DNA from: Cryomorpha sp963741985 | Lineage (GTDB): Bacteria > Bacteroidota > Bacteroidia > Flavobacteriales_D > Cryomorphaceae | Direction of reading: 5' to 3' | DNA: 64,000 nt | Assembly: GCA_963741985.1 (NCBI GenBank) | Contig: CAVUKD010000002.1 | Coordinates: forward strand, 1,364,001 to 1,428,000 | Shown here: positions 44,723 to 53,352 of the stretch, piece by piece | Layout of the letters: every line of letters begins with the position of its first letter | How positions within the stretch are numbered: the stretch's first letter is position 1 | Program-made: the position numbers and the translations under genes | Notes under the pieces: model-generated | Seen by the model: the letters and a program-made list of their open reading frames with translations, nothing else | Told to the model about the DNA's origin: nothing | Databases searched by the model: none

Positions 44723-45706
44723 ATGGAATATCGAAGATTAGGAAAATCGGGTTTGAAAGTCAGTGAATTATCTTTTGGCTCGTGGATTACTTTTGGGAAC
44801 CAAATCAAGGATAATACCTCCGAAGACTTGATGAATACGGCCTACGATGCCGGGATTAATTTTTTTGACAATGCCGAAATATATGCGGACGGCGAATCGG
44901 AACGGGTAATGGGAAAAGTATTGAGCAAGATGGGCTGGCAGCGCGACACCTATATTGTGTCGAGTAAAGCTTATTTTGGATCAGGAGGCGAATTGCCAAC
45001 ACAAAAAGGGCTGCACCGAAAGCATCTCACAGAAGCTTGTCATGACGCATTGAAGAGGCTTCAGGTCGATTACCTCGACCTGTATTATTGCCATCGCCCG
45101 GACAAAGAAACGCCCGTTGCGGAAACGGTTTGGACCATGCACAACCTAATCCAACAAGGAAAGATATTATACTGGGGGACAAGCGAATGGAGCGCTCAGG
45201 AAATCATGGAAGCGCATATGGTGGCGCAGCAGTACAATCTTATCGGTCCCACTATGGAGCAGCCGCAATATAATATGCTGGTTCGCAACAAGGTAGAGGT
45301 CGAGTTCAGTCAGATTTATAAAACAGTCGGTCTCGGTACCACAGTCTGGAGTCCTTTGGCTTCGGGGGTCCTTACCGGGAAATACAACGACGGAAAAGAA
45401 GGAGAGTCTCGCTTGAAGCGCGCAGAGCTTTCCTGGCTTTCAGATCGCTTACTCATTAAAGAAACGCTCCAAAAAGTGCAGGATTTGACCTCCTTTGCGA
45501 AGGAATTGGGAATGTCAATGCCACAAATGGGTATAGCTTGGGTCTTGAAAAATCCGAAGGTGAGTACCGCAATATTGGGAGCCAGCAAAACGGAACAATT
45601 AAAAGAAAACCTTCAGGCCACTGAAAAGGTGGAACTGCTGAACGATGAAGCTATGGAGAAAATAGAGTCTATACTTCAAAATAAACCGGAGAAACCGGCT
45701 TTTTAA
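44723..45706 (+). CDS. Aldo/keto reductase (Kv-beta-like subfamily)
   Basis: 327 residues from the ATG at 44723, which begins the conserved MEYRRLGKSGLKVSELSFG; an upstream GTG at 44681 adds a non-conserved stretch. The catalytic set is present: Asp and Tyr in NFFDNAEIYADG near 49, Lys in VSSKAYF near 82 and His in YYCHRPD near 116. C-terminal VWSPLASGVLTGKY and ILGASKTEQLKEN bind NADP. It is related to the beta subunits of voltage-gated K channels and to YghZ-type reductases. The physiological substrate is unknown. Monocistronic, divergent from the sigma operon. Confidence 0.92.
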   Translation: MEYRRLGKSGLKVSELSFGSWITFGNQIKDNTSEDLMNTAYDAGINFFDNAEIYADGESERVMGKVLSKMGWQRDTYIVSSKAYFGSGGELPTQKGLHRKHLTEACHDALKRLQVDYLDLYYCHRPDKETPVAETVWTMHNLIQQGKILYWGTSEWSAQEIMEAHMVAQQYNLIGPTMEQPQYNMLVRNKVEVEFSQIYKTVGLGTTVWSPLASGVLTGKYNDGKEGESRLKRAELSWLSDRLLIKETLQKVQDLTSFAKELGMSMPQMGIAWVLKNPKVSTAILGASKTEQLKENLQATEKVELLNDEAMEKIESILQNKPEKPAF

Positions 45707-46085
45707 TATAGTCGATAGAATCATCACTTCCCTGCAAGGCGCTAATAAATGGGTATTGAAGTATTTTTACTCAATCTCTTTATGTGGTGTTAAAAGGACA
45801 CACCAATGGTTTTAATAAATTAAACCTCATAGAACAAAGCAAATGCTGACTTTTAAACTCCACAACCAGCTTTTGTCCAAATTGGATCACCAAGTGAAAA
45901 CAGGGTCGATTAATTTTAGGTTAAATTCCATCCCTATAGCGAAATTGTAAATGGATGACTATCGTTAAGTTGCATGTGAATCTAATTCCAGCAGAATTTT
46001 TGAATCCCTGTTTAAAAGGAATTGCTTATTTTGCCGCGGAATAAAGCCTATTTTTGGCGTCAATTAATAACCAATATTAAACATT
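45707..46085. other. Intergenic region upstream of the multidomain T9SS gene
   Basis: No gene is visible. A TATTTTTG at 46049-46056 fits the -7 consensus and would start transcription ~25 bp before the ATG at 46086; a TTTG 15 bp before it is closer than usual for a -33 box. Confidence 0.4.
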
Positions 46086-49000
46086 ATGAAAAAAATCTAC
46101 TCAAAGTTGCTTTTGGCAGCTTTAACATTATGTACTACAGGCGCTTTTGCACAAAGTGACTTAGTATTAACTGGTATTTTTGATGGTCCGCTTACTGGGG
46201 GGACCCCAAAAGCAACCGAAATTTATGTGGTAAATGATGTTGCCGATATGAGCATCTATGGTATTTCAAGAGCTGCTAATGGAGCACTTTCACCAGGTGT
46301 AGCGAACTTTACTTTTCCAGATACTGCTCTTACAGCGGGATCATACATTTATTTATCTACGAATACAACGGATTTCAACACCTATTTTGGGATGGATCCC
46401 AATTTTGTGACCGGTGAGGTTAATGCAAATGGTGATGACGCTATTGAACTTTACCTAAATGGATCAGTCGTTGATGTCATCGGTGTTGTGGGTGTAGATG
46501 GAACAGATGAGCCATGGGAGTACATGGATGGCTGGATGTATCGTAACAACGGTGCAGGCCCCAGCGCAACTTTTACTCTTTCAGAATGGAGCTTGTCGGG
46601 AATCAATGCAACGGATGGTGATGTCACAAACGCTTCATCTGCCAGCCCTTGGCCGCTGGGAACTTACTCAAGTGAGGCCCAACAAGCCGTGGATGCAACC
46701 ATCCCGGAAATCCAACAAACTTCAGATCCAAGCGGAGACTCTCCTATGGATGGTCAGTTAGTAAATACATCCGGCGTTGTAACCGCTGTTGATGGTGGTG
46801 GTTTCTGGATTCAAGATGGAACAGGAGCCTGGACCGGTATCTTTATTGAGCAAGCTGATCCGACAGTTGCCCAAGGCGATGATGTAAATGTAGTCGGTAC
46901 GGTTGAAGAGCACTACGGTTTGACTCAACTTACTGCTGTAACTGACGTGACCGTAAATTCCTCGTCAAATGGTTTACCTGCTGCTACCGCTACCACAACT
47001 GGTGGTGCTGGAGTTGAAGAATACGAATCAGTACTTATAAGCGTAACTGCGGTTACATGTATCAACAATGATCTTGGTTACGGCGAATGGGCTATCAACG
47101 ATGGTTCAGGAATGTATACAGTTGATGATGCCATGTATGATGCTATGCCTATTAGCTTTAATGGATATGATATCACAGGAGTTTCTACGTATAGCTTCAA
47201 CGTTTGGAAACTACTTCCGCGCGATGCAGCTGATGTGGTTGCCAATGGCGGTGCTGATGCGCTTGGCCTTACTTTTGAAATGGGTGATATGAACGTTTCT
47301 GAAACTGATGGAACCGTTACCGTAAATGTAACAATCGCAAATCCGGTCGCGACAGAAACGACTGTTGATGTTGTGGTTTCCGGTGGTACTGCTGTAAATG
47401 GTACAAACTACACTTTTACAGATCCTACGACACTTACTTTCCCTGGAGGCTCTTCAGAAGCGCAATCCTTTACATTTACGGTCATTGATGATTTTGATGT
47501 AAATGATGATCGTACCATTTCTTTCGAGCTCCAAAACGCAAACAATGGGGCCACACTTGGTACCAGTATGTTGGATGTTACGATTCAGGATGATGATGCG
47601 GTAACGGTAATAACTGATATCGCAATCGTTGCTGCAGTTGATGCAGATGGTGTTGCGGTTAACAATGGAGATGAATATACCGTAACCGGTATTGTGTATG
47701 GCGTAAATATGAATGCTGCGGGATTGTCCTTCACAATAAATGACGAAACCGGTGGAATAGGATTTTATAGCGGCGTACCAGTGGATGGATATGTAGTTAC
47801 AGAAGGTGACAGCGTAATTGTTACCGGAATAGTAAACCAATTCAACGGGCTTACGCAAATGACGCCTTCCGCAATTGAACTAATTTCTCAAGGCAATGAT
47901 TTGGCGGACCCTATTGTGACTACAGAGCTGAATGAAAATCTTGAATCACATCTTATTAAATTAGAATGTGTGTACCTTACGGATGCTTCTCAATGGTCAG
48001 GACAGGGGTCAGGATTCACCGTTACCGTTTCAAACGGAACGACTGAATATGCAGTACGTATCGACAACGATGTGGATCTCTATTCGGCAGCAGCGCCTGA
48101 AGGGACATTCAATTTAACCGGTATAGAGGGACAATACGATTCTAATTCTCCTTATTTGGAAGGATATCAGGTTTTCCCACGCTACTTGGCCGATGTTGAA
48201 ACGGCAGACTGTAATATTGAGCAGCCACCCGTGAACGATAATTGTACTTCAGCTATAGATGTTCAGAGCCTTATGGGCGGGCCAGTTGGTGAAATGCAAA
48301 CTTCAACGATCTACACCAACGTAAATGCTACTACCGAAAACGATCCGGCGGTAGGATTTGACTGCTTTGGAGAGCCCGATGGTGGGGGATCATCACCAAG
48401 CCTTGAAAGCACTGTCTGGTTTTCTTTCACAGGAGATGGAAATACGTATACTATCGAAACCACCAATTGTGATGGCACGACCGATAACTATATTACGGAC
48501 GGAGATACCCAAATAGCTATATATTCAGGTCTTTGTGCAATTGCTTCACCCGCGGCATGTAATGAAGATGGCCCTAATGCCACTACCGGAAATTACGAGG
48601 CAGCTTTAGATTTTCAAACAGTTGCCGGTCAGACTTATTTGATGTTAATTGATGGATTCGGCGGTGTTCAAGGTCAATTCTGTGTTGCGTTTACGCAATT
48701 GCCACTTCCAAATGACGAATGTGATGGTGCAATCGACCTTAACTCACTTACAGGTGGAGGATTAGACGTACCACAAACTTCAACAATCTACACCAATGTC
48801 GGTGCTACAAGTGTTGATGATCCAAATCCAAATGATGTTACCGATGGCTGCTGGTTTGGAGAACCGCTTCAGTCAAATACAGTTTGGTTCCAGTTTACTG
48901 GAGATGGAGAAACGTATTTCATCGGAACTACTAATTGTGATGGTACTACAGACTACATGGTCGACGGAGATTCGCAAATGGCTATTTTTACTGGTGATTG

Positions 49001-49424
49001 CGGGGATTTGACTCAAGTAGATTGTAATGAGGATTTCGACCCCAATGCAACCACTTACGAGGCTGGAATCGAAATTCCTACTGTAGACGGAACGGAATAT
49101 TCTGTAATGATTGATGGTTTCGCTGGTATTCAGGGACAATTTTGTATGGAAATGATCCAATTGACTTCAGTCGGAATTACAGAGGCTAACGCTTTCGATT
49201 TCGAAGTGTATCCTAATCCTGCCCATGATGTCTTTAACATCAATGCTCCAACAACAATTGAAGCAGCTACGCTTACCAATCTTCTTGGTCAAACGGTGCG
49301 TGAATTTTCATTCAATGCATCACAACGTGTTGAGCTCAATGTAAAAGGACTCGATGCTGGAATCTACCTACTTCAATTGCGAAGTGGAAACAAGATTTCT
49401 ACTACCAAAGTGGTGGTTGAGTAG
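46086..49424 (+). CDS. Large secreted T9SS protein with lamin-tail, OB-fold and Calx-beta modules
   Basis: 1112 residues. A signal peptide ends near TGAFAQS (about 23). A lamin-tail-like domain (about 24-190) has KATEIYVVNDVADMSIYGIS and DDAIELYLNGSVVDVIG. Two OB-like DUF5689/ExeM-type segments (about 205-390 and 515-710) have GGGFWIQDGTGAWTGIFI. Between them lies a Calx-beta module (about 395-515). Two tandem modules beginning NDNCTSAIDV and NDECDGAIDL (about 715-1030) have STVWFSFTGDG cores, like pre-peptidase C-terminal domains. The T9SS CTD begins VYPNPAHDVFNI near 1040. Similar architectures accompany extracellular nucleases, but no catalytic nuclease domain is visible, so the protein is more likely a binding or adhesive factor. 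Confidence 0.88.
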   Translation: MKKIYSKLLLAALTLCTTGAFAQSDLVLTGIFDGPLTGGTPKATEIYVVNDVADMSIYGISRAANGALSPGVANFTFPDTALTAGSYIYLSTNTTDFNTYFGMDPNFVTGEVNANGDDAIELYLNGSVVDVIGVVGVDGTDEPWEYMDGWMYRNNGAGPSATFTLSEWSLSGINATDGDVTNASSASPWPLGTYSSEAQQAVDATIPEIQQTSDPSGDSPMDGQLVNTSGVVTAVDGGGFWIQDGTGAWTGIFIEQADPTVAQGDDVNVVGTVEEHYGLTQLTAVTDVTVNSSSNGLPAATATTTGGAGVEEYESVLISVTAVTCINNDLGYGEWAINDGSGMYTVDDAMYDAMPISFNGYDITGVSTYSFNVWKLLPRDAADVVANGGADALGLTFEMGDMNVSETDGTVTVNVTIANPVATETTVDVVVSGGTAVNGTNYTFTDPTTLTFPGGSSEAQSFTFTVIDDFDVNDDRTISFELQNANNGATLGTSMLDVTIQDDDAVTVITDIAIVAAVDADGVAVNNGDEYTVTGIVYGVNMNAAGLSFTINDETGGIGFYSGVPVDGYVVTEGDSVIVTGIVNQFNGLTQMTPSAIELISQGNDLADPIVTTELNENLESHLIKLECVYLTDASQWSGQGSGFTVTVSNGTTEYAVRIDNDVDLYSAAAPEGTFNLTGIEGQYDSNSPYLEGYQVFPRYLADVETADCNIEQPPVNDNCTSAIDVQSLMGGPVGEMQTSTIYTNVNATTENDPAVGFDCFGEPDGGGSSPSLESTVWFSFTGDGNTYTIETTNCDGTTDNYITDGDTQIAIYSGLCAIASPAACNEDGPNATTGNYEAALDFQTVAGQTYLMLIDGFGGVQGQFCVAFTQLPLPNDECDGAIDLNSLTGGGLDVPQTSTIYTNVGATSVDDPNPNDVTDGCWFGEPLQSNTVWFQFTGDGETYFIGTTNCDGTTDYMVDGDSQMAIFTGDCGDLTQVDCNEDFDPNATTYEAGIEIPTVDGTEYSVMIDGFAGIQGQFCMEMIQLTSVGITEANAFDFEVYPNPAHDVFNINAPTTIEAATLTNLLGQTVREFSFNASQRVELNVKGLDAGIYLLQLRSGNKISTTKVVVE

Positions 49425-49452
49425 TCTTACAGTAACAGTAATACTTATTATT

Positions 49453-49490
49453 AAAAAACCCGTCTTGCTAATGCAGGACGGGTTTTTTTG
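49453..49490. terminator. Bidirectional rho-independent terminator
   Basis: AAAAAACCCGTC...GACGGGTTTTTTT with an inner TGC/GCA pair and a TAAT loop. It is symmetric, so it can stop the plus-strand T9SS gene and the convergent minus-strand glycyl-tRNA synthetase gene. Confidence 0.85.
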
Positions 49491-49531
49491 TAAATGATAG
49501 TATGGACTTGTTGAAAAGACGATTTGGGGTT

Positions 49532-51073
49532 TTACAACTTCTCTAAAAGATTCTTCATAGAAACTTTCTCACCAATAATCTTTGCCAAATCTTCAATTGC
49601 CACACGCTCCTGCGTCATGCTGTCGCGTTCGCGAATGGTAACGGCATAATCTTCAAAAGTATCATGATCCACCGTAATGCAATACGGAGTTCCAATAGCA
49701 TCCTGGCGACGGTAACGCTTTCCAATACTATCCTTCTCATCGTATTGACAGTTGAAGTCGATTTTTAACACATCCATAATCTCACGTGCTTTCTCAGGAA
49801 GGCCGTCGCGCTTGATAAGTGGAAGAATAGCCGCTTTTACAGGAGCCAGACCATGGGGTATTTTCAGTACTATTCTGCTCGAATTGTCGTCCAACTCTTC
49901 TTCAGTGTATGCTGCGGTAAGCACGGCAAGAAAAAGCCGATCAAGCCCGATAGAAGTTTCTACAACGTAGGGCACATAGCTTATTTTCTCCTCAGGGTCA
50001 AAATATTGCAGCTTTTTACCGCTGAATTCCTCATGGCGCTTCAAGTCAAAATCGGTGCGCGAATGAATTCCTTCCAATTCTTTAAAACCCATCGGAAAGT
50101 TGAATTCAATATCGCACGCGGCATTGGCGTAATGCGCCAATTTAACATGATCGTGAAAGCGGTAATTTTCTTCGCCAAGGCCAAGTGCTTTATGCCATTT
50201 GATTCGGGCTTCTTTCCATTTTTCGTACCATTCAAGTTCCGTTCCTGGTTTTACAAAATACTGCATTTCCATCTGCTCAAATTCGCGCATTCGAAAAATA
50301 AACTGACGGGCGATTATTTCATTTCGAAATGCTTTTCCGGTTTGGGCAATCCCAAAGGGAATCTTCATCCGGCTAGTTTTCTGAACATTCAGGAAATTGA
50401 CAAAAATACCCTGAGCCGTTTCCGGACGGAGATAAATAATACTCGACTCCCCTGCTACCGAACCTATTTCGGTTTTAAACATCAGGTTAAACTGACGCAC
50501 ATCTGTCCAGTTCCGCGAACCGGTTTCCGGATCGGCAATTCCCAAATCTTCTATTAACTGTTTTACGGCGCCCAAATCTTCATTATCCATGGCAGCTTTG
50601 TAGCGCGCGTTGATATCGTCGATTTTCTCCTGATTGCGCAGCACATTTGGATTTGTAGCGCGGAACTGCACTTCATCGAAAGCATCACCGAAGCGTGCAC
50701 GGGCTTTTGCGATATCTTTTGCCGTTTTCACTTCATATTTCTCGGCATGCTCTTCGATAAGCACATCTGCACGGTATCTTTTCTTGCTGTCTTTATTGTC
50801 AATCAAAGGATCATTGAAAGCATCCACATGACCTGAAGCCTTCCAAGTCGTGGGATGCATAAAGATGGATGAATCGAGCCCCACAATGTTCTCATTCAGG
50901 TTCACCATTGCCGCCCACCAATATGCGCGAAGATTATTTTTAAGTTCAACTCCATAAGGTGCATAATCATACGTTGCACTCAAGCCATCATATATATCAC
51001 TCGATGGATAAACGAATCCATATTCTTTCGAATGTCCAATTATCTTTTTTAGCAGGTCGTCTTGTGGCTTCAT
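49532..51073 (-). CDS. glyS: Glycyl-tRNA synthetase (class II, homodimeric type)
   Basis: 513 residues. Class II motifs: GFVYPSSDIYDGLSATYDYAP near 18 binds glycine and ATP, IYLRPETAQGIFVNFLNV near 218 and FRNEIIARQFIFRMREFEQME near 252-272 form motif 2, and SIGLDRLFLAVL near 380 forms motif 3. The anticodon-binding domain is at about 405-510. It charges tRNA-Gly. This is the single-chain eukaryote/archaea-like type, as usual in Bacteroidota. The full-length frame is intact. Confidence 0.96.
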   Translation of the reverse strand: MKPQDDLLKKIIGHSKEYGFVYPSSDIYDGLSATYDYAPYGVELKNNLRAYWWAAMVNLNENIVGLDSSIFMHPTTWKASGHVDAFNDPLIDNKDSKKRYRADVLIEEHAEKYEVKTAKDIAKARARFGDAFDEVQFRATNPNVLRNQEKIDDINARYKAAMDNEDLGAVKQLIEDLGIADPETGSRNWTDVRQFNLMFKTEIGSVAGESSIIYLRPETAQGIFVNFLNVQKTSRMKIPFGIAQTGKAFRNEIIARQFIFRMREFEQMEMQYFVKPGTELEWYEKWKEARIKWHKALGLGEENYRFHDHVKLAHYANAACDIEFNFPMGFKELEGIHSRTDFDLKRHEEFSGKKLQYFDPEEKISYVPYVVETSIGLDRLFLAVLTAAYTEEELDDNSSRIVLKIPHGLAPVKAAILPLIKRDGLPEKAREIMDVLKIDFNCQYDEKDSIGKRYRRQDAIGTPYCITVDHDTFEDYAVTIRERDSMTQERVAIEDLAKIIGEKVSMKNLLEKL

Positions 51074-51146
51074 TTTTATATTTTCATTTGCCTTAAGGCA
51101 TACAAACAGATTCGAAATCTGTGAAATGCCCAGGTAGTTGCGGCGT

Positions 51147-51154
51147 CAAAAATA
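51147..51154 (-). promoter_or_regulatory. -7 promoter box of glyS
   Basis: TATTTTTG on the minus strand, 73 bp before the ATG. A TTTA-like word ~17 bp upstream is a poor -33 box. Confidence 0.45.
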
Positions 51155-51220
51155 CACCAATTGTGCTGAACTAAAAATGCTAAATCGGAGGAGATCCATC
51201 TTTGGCACTTGGAACTTCAT

Positions 51221-51228
51221 TACCTTTG
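51221..51228 (+). promoter_or_regulatory. -7 promoter box of the DUF3109 gene
   Basis: TACCTTTG ends 4 bp before the ATG at 51233, with a TTTG 16 bp upstream of the box. Transcription would begin at or next to the start codon, so the message may be leaderless. Confidence 0.45.
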
Positions 51229-51232
51229 CCGA

Positions 51233-51808
51233 ATGGTAGAAATTGACAAAACCCTCGTATCAGACGACGTTTTTCAAAAACGCTTTCTCTGCGACCTGTC
51301 GGCGTGCAAGGGCGCATGTTGTGTAGAAGGAGATAGCGGAGCACCGCTGGAGGCTGAAGAGATTGATATTCTGGAAGATATACTCGACGATATAAAACCA
51401 TATATGCGTCAGGAAGGAATCGATCGGGTGGATGAAACGGGCGTTTTCACCATCGATGAAGATGGTGAATATGTTACTCCACTGGTCAATAATGCCGAAT
51501 GTGCCTTCGTACAATTTGATAAAAGTGGGATTGCCAAATGTGCGATTGAAATGGCATTCCGCGATGGGAAAGTTGATTTTCCAAAACCCATTTCCTGTCA
51601 TTTATACCCTATTCGACTCAATGAATTAAAAGATTTTACTGCCGTAAATTACCATCATTGGCCGGTGTGTGATCCAGCGAGAGCATGTGGTGCCAAACTC
51701 GATGTGAAAGTCTATAAATTTCTCAAAGAACCGATTATTCGAAAATTTGGGGAAGAGTATTTTCATAAAATGGAAGCAGTTGATAAACATCTGAATGCCG
51801 GATCCTGA
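51233..51808 (+). CDS. DUF3109 (YkgJ-like cysteine-rich) family protein
   Basis: 191 residues from the ATG at 51233; an upstream TTG at 51209 overlaps the promoter. DUF3109 features are present: SDDVFQKRFLCDLSACKGAC with a Cys pattern near 20-33, CAFV near 86, a C in IAKCAIEM near 95, ISCHLYPIR near 118, and WPVCDPARACG near 142. The conserved cysteines suggest metal or Fe-S binding. The molecular function is not established. The gene lies divergently from glyS and is monocistronic. Confidence 0.85.
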   Translation: MVEIDKTLVSDDVFQKRFLCDLSACKGACCVEGDSGAPLEAEEIDILEDILDDIKPYMRQEGIDRVDETGVFTIDEDGEYVTPLVNNAECAFVQFDKSGIAKCAIEMAFRDGKVDFPKPISCHLYPIRLNELKDFTAVNYHHWPVCDPARACGAKLDVKVYKFLKEPIIRKFGEEYFHKMEAVDKHLNAGS

Positions 51809-52194
51809 TAGACGTTGTTAATATCGGCTGTATTTTTCTTTAGCATGCACGATTTTCATCCCGCATTGGATCGAAATAAAACTATGCCACAATATTTCGG
51901 ATTTGAGGGAACCTCTAAAGTTTTCCCGACTCGCTTTTGAGCTCAAGTTCGCGTCTATCCTCAAAAAGCCATCCCTAAAAATGGGCCGTGTTGAAAACTT
52001 AGGTCGAATGTGGATTAAAACGGGTTGATATACGCAACCTTTTTTCCAAAATTTGTTGGCGACTGAATCACTATTTGTCACAGATATTTTTCTGTAAAAC
52101 CGAATAATTTTGTCGCGTCACTCGTGTAAGTGGCAGTAAATCAACTCGTAAATATAGTTTTAACTAATAAAAGATAAGAACCCGACCTTTTATC
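51809..52194. other. Intergenic region upstream of nrdB
   Basis: No gene is visible; a minus-strand frame at 51818-52081 lacks domain character. TAATTTTG at 52105-52112 fits the -7 consensus for nrdB. A ~35 bp word containing GTGGCATAG on the minus strand resembles one on the plus strand at 61920-61970 (see findings). Confidence 0.4.
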
Positions 52195-53232
52195 ATGGCA
52201 GAAGTGACCCCTAAAAATTCCGACTTGGAAATCAATGAATTAATCCCTGAAAATATGAGTAATATGGAGCCAATCCTTGCTGAAAATAAAGATCGTTTTG
52301 TGCTTTTTCCAATCGTTCACAATGATATCTGGAAATTTTACAAGCAGGCAGCAGCATCTTTCTGGACTGCAGAGGAAATTGATTTGGAACCGGATCTTAC
52401 GCATTGGGAAAACAGACTCAACGATGATGAGCGTCACTTTATAAAATATGTTCTCGCTTTTTTTGCGGCAAGCGACGGGATTGTTAATGAAAATCTTGCA
52501 GAAAACTTCCTCTCCGAAGTTCAATATACCGAAGCCAAGTTTTTCTACGGGTTTCAGGTCATGATGGAGAATATTCATTCTGAAACCTATTCGTTACTGA
52601 TCGATACGTACATAAAAGACACCAAAGAAAAGGACATGCTCTTTCACGCTATCGAAACACTCGATTGTGTGAAAAAGAAAGCAGATTGGGCATTAAACTG
52701 GATCGATAATGGAAGCTTTGCCGAGCGATTGGTGGCCTTTGCTGCGGTAGAAGGAATTTTCTTTTCGGGTTCATTTTGTTCAATATTCTGGCTCAAAAAA
52801 CGTGGTTTGATGCCCGGGCTGAGCTTTTCAAATCAGTTGATATCACGTGATGAAGGTCTGCATTGCGATTTTGCATGTCTTCTCTACAACGACCACTTGA
52901 AACACAAACTTTCAAAAGAAAAAGTCGAGAAGATAATTACCGATGCAGTAGAAATTGAAAAAGAATTTGTGACCGATTCTCTTCCGGTAAAGTTGATCGG
53001 AATGAATGCCGAACTTATGCAGCAATACATCGAGTTTGTAGCCGACCGACTACTCGTAGAGCTCGGAAACGAAAAAGTTTACAACGCTACGAATCCGTTC
53101 GATTTTATGGATATGATCGGACTCGCTGGAAAGTCTAATTTCTTTGAAGTGAAAGTAGGCGACTATCAGAAAGCCGGTTTGACAAGCGATACAAGCGGGA
53201 ATAAAAGTTTCACCACCGATGCTGATTTTTAG
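52195..53232 (+). CDS. nrdB: Ribonucleotide reductase class I beta subunit
   Basis: 345 residues. Di-iron ligands are visible: Asp/Glu in EIDLEPDLTHWE near 65, Glu in LAENFLSEVQYTEAKFFYGF near 100-120 with the radical Tyr in ENIHSETYSLLID near 128, Glu in AAVEGIFFSGSFC near 185, and Glu and His in SRDEGLHCDFA near 220. It makes and stores the tyrosyl radical used by NrdA to reduce ribonucleotides to deoxyribonucleotides. It is 120 bp before nrdA. No NrdR-box pair was confidently found. Confidence 0.95.
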   Translation: MAEVTPKNSDLEINELIPENMSNMEPILAENKDRFVLFPIVHNDIWKFYKQAAASFWTAEEIDLEPDLTHWENRLNDDERHFIKYVLAFFAASDGIVNENLAENFLSEVQYTEAKFFYGFQVMMENIHSETYSLLIDTYIKDTKEKDMLFHAIETLDCVKKKADWALNWIDNGSFAERLVAFAAVEGIFFSGSFCSIFWLKKRGLMPGLSFSNQLISRDEGLHCDFACLLYNDHLKHKLSKEKVEKIITDAVEIEKEFVTDSLPVKLIGMNAELMQQYIEFVADRLLVELGNEKVYNATNPFDFMDMIGLAGKSNFFEVKVGDYQKAGLTSDTSGNKSFTTDADF

Positions 53233-53352
53233 CTTCAAGCCCTCAGCCGCAAGCTTCATGATGAGAATGATCTTCAATGGAAATTTCTTCTTGCAGCTTG
53301 AAGCCAAAAGCTTACAGCCCTTTAAAATATTCACCATTCAATAAACCAAAAA

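Noticed and set aside
49853..50557. 234-codon plus-strand frame antisense to glyS
   Set aside because: It lies entirely opposite the conserved glycyl-tRNA synthetase gene and is a shadow.
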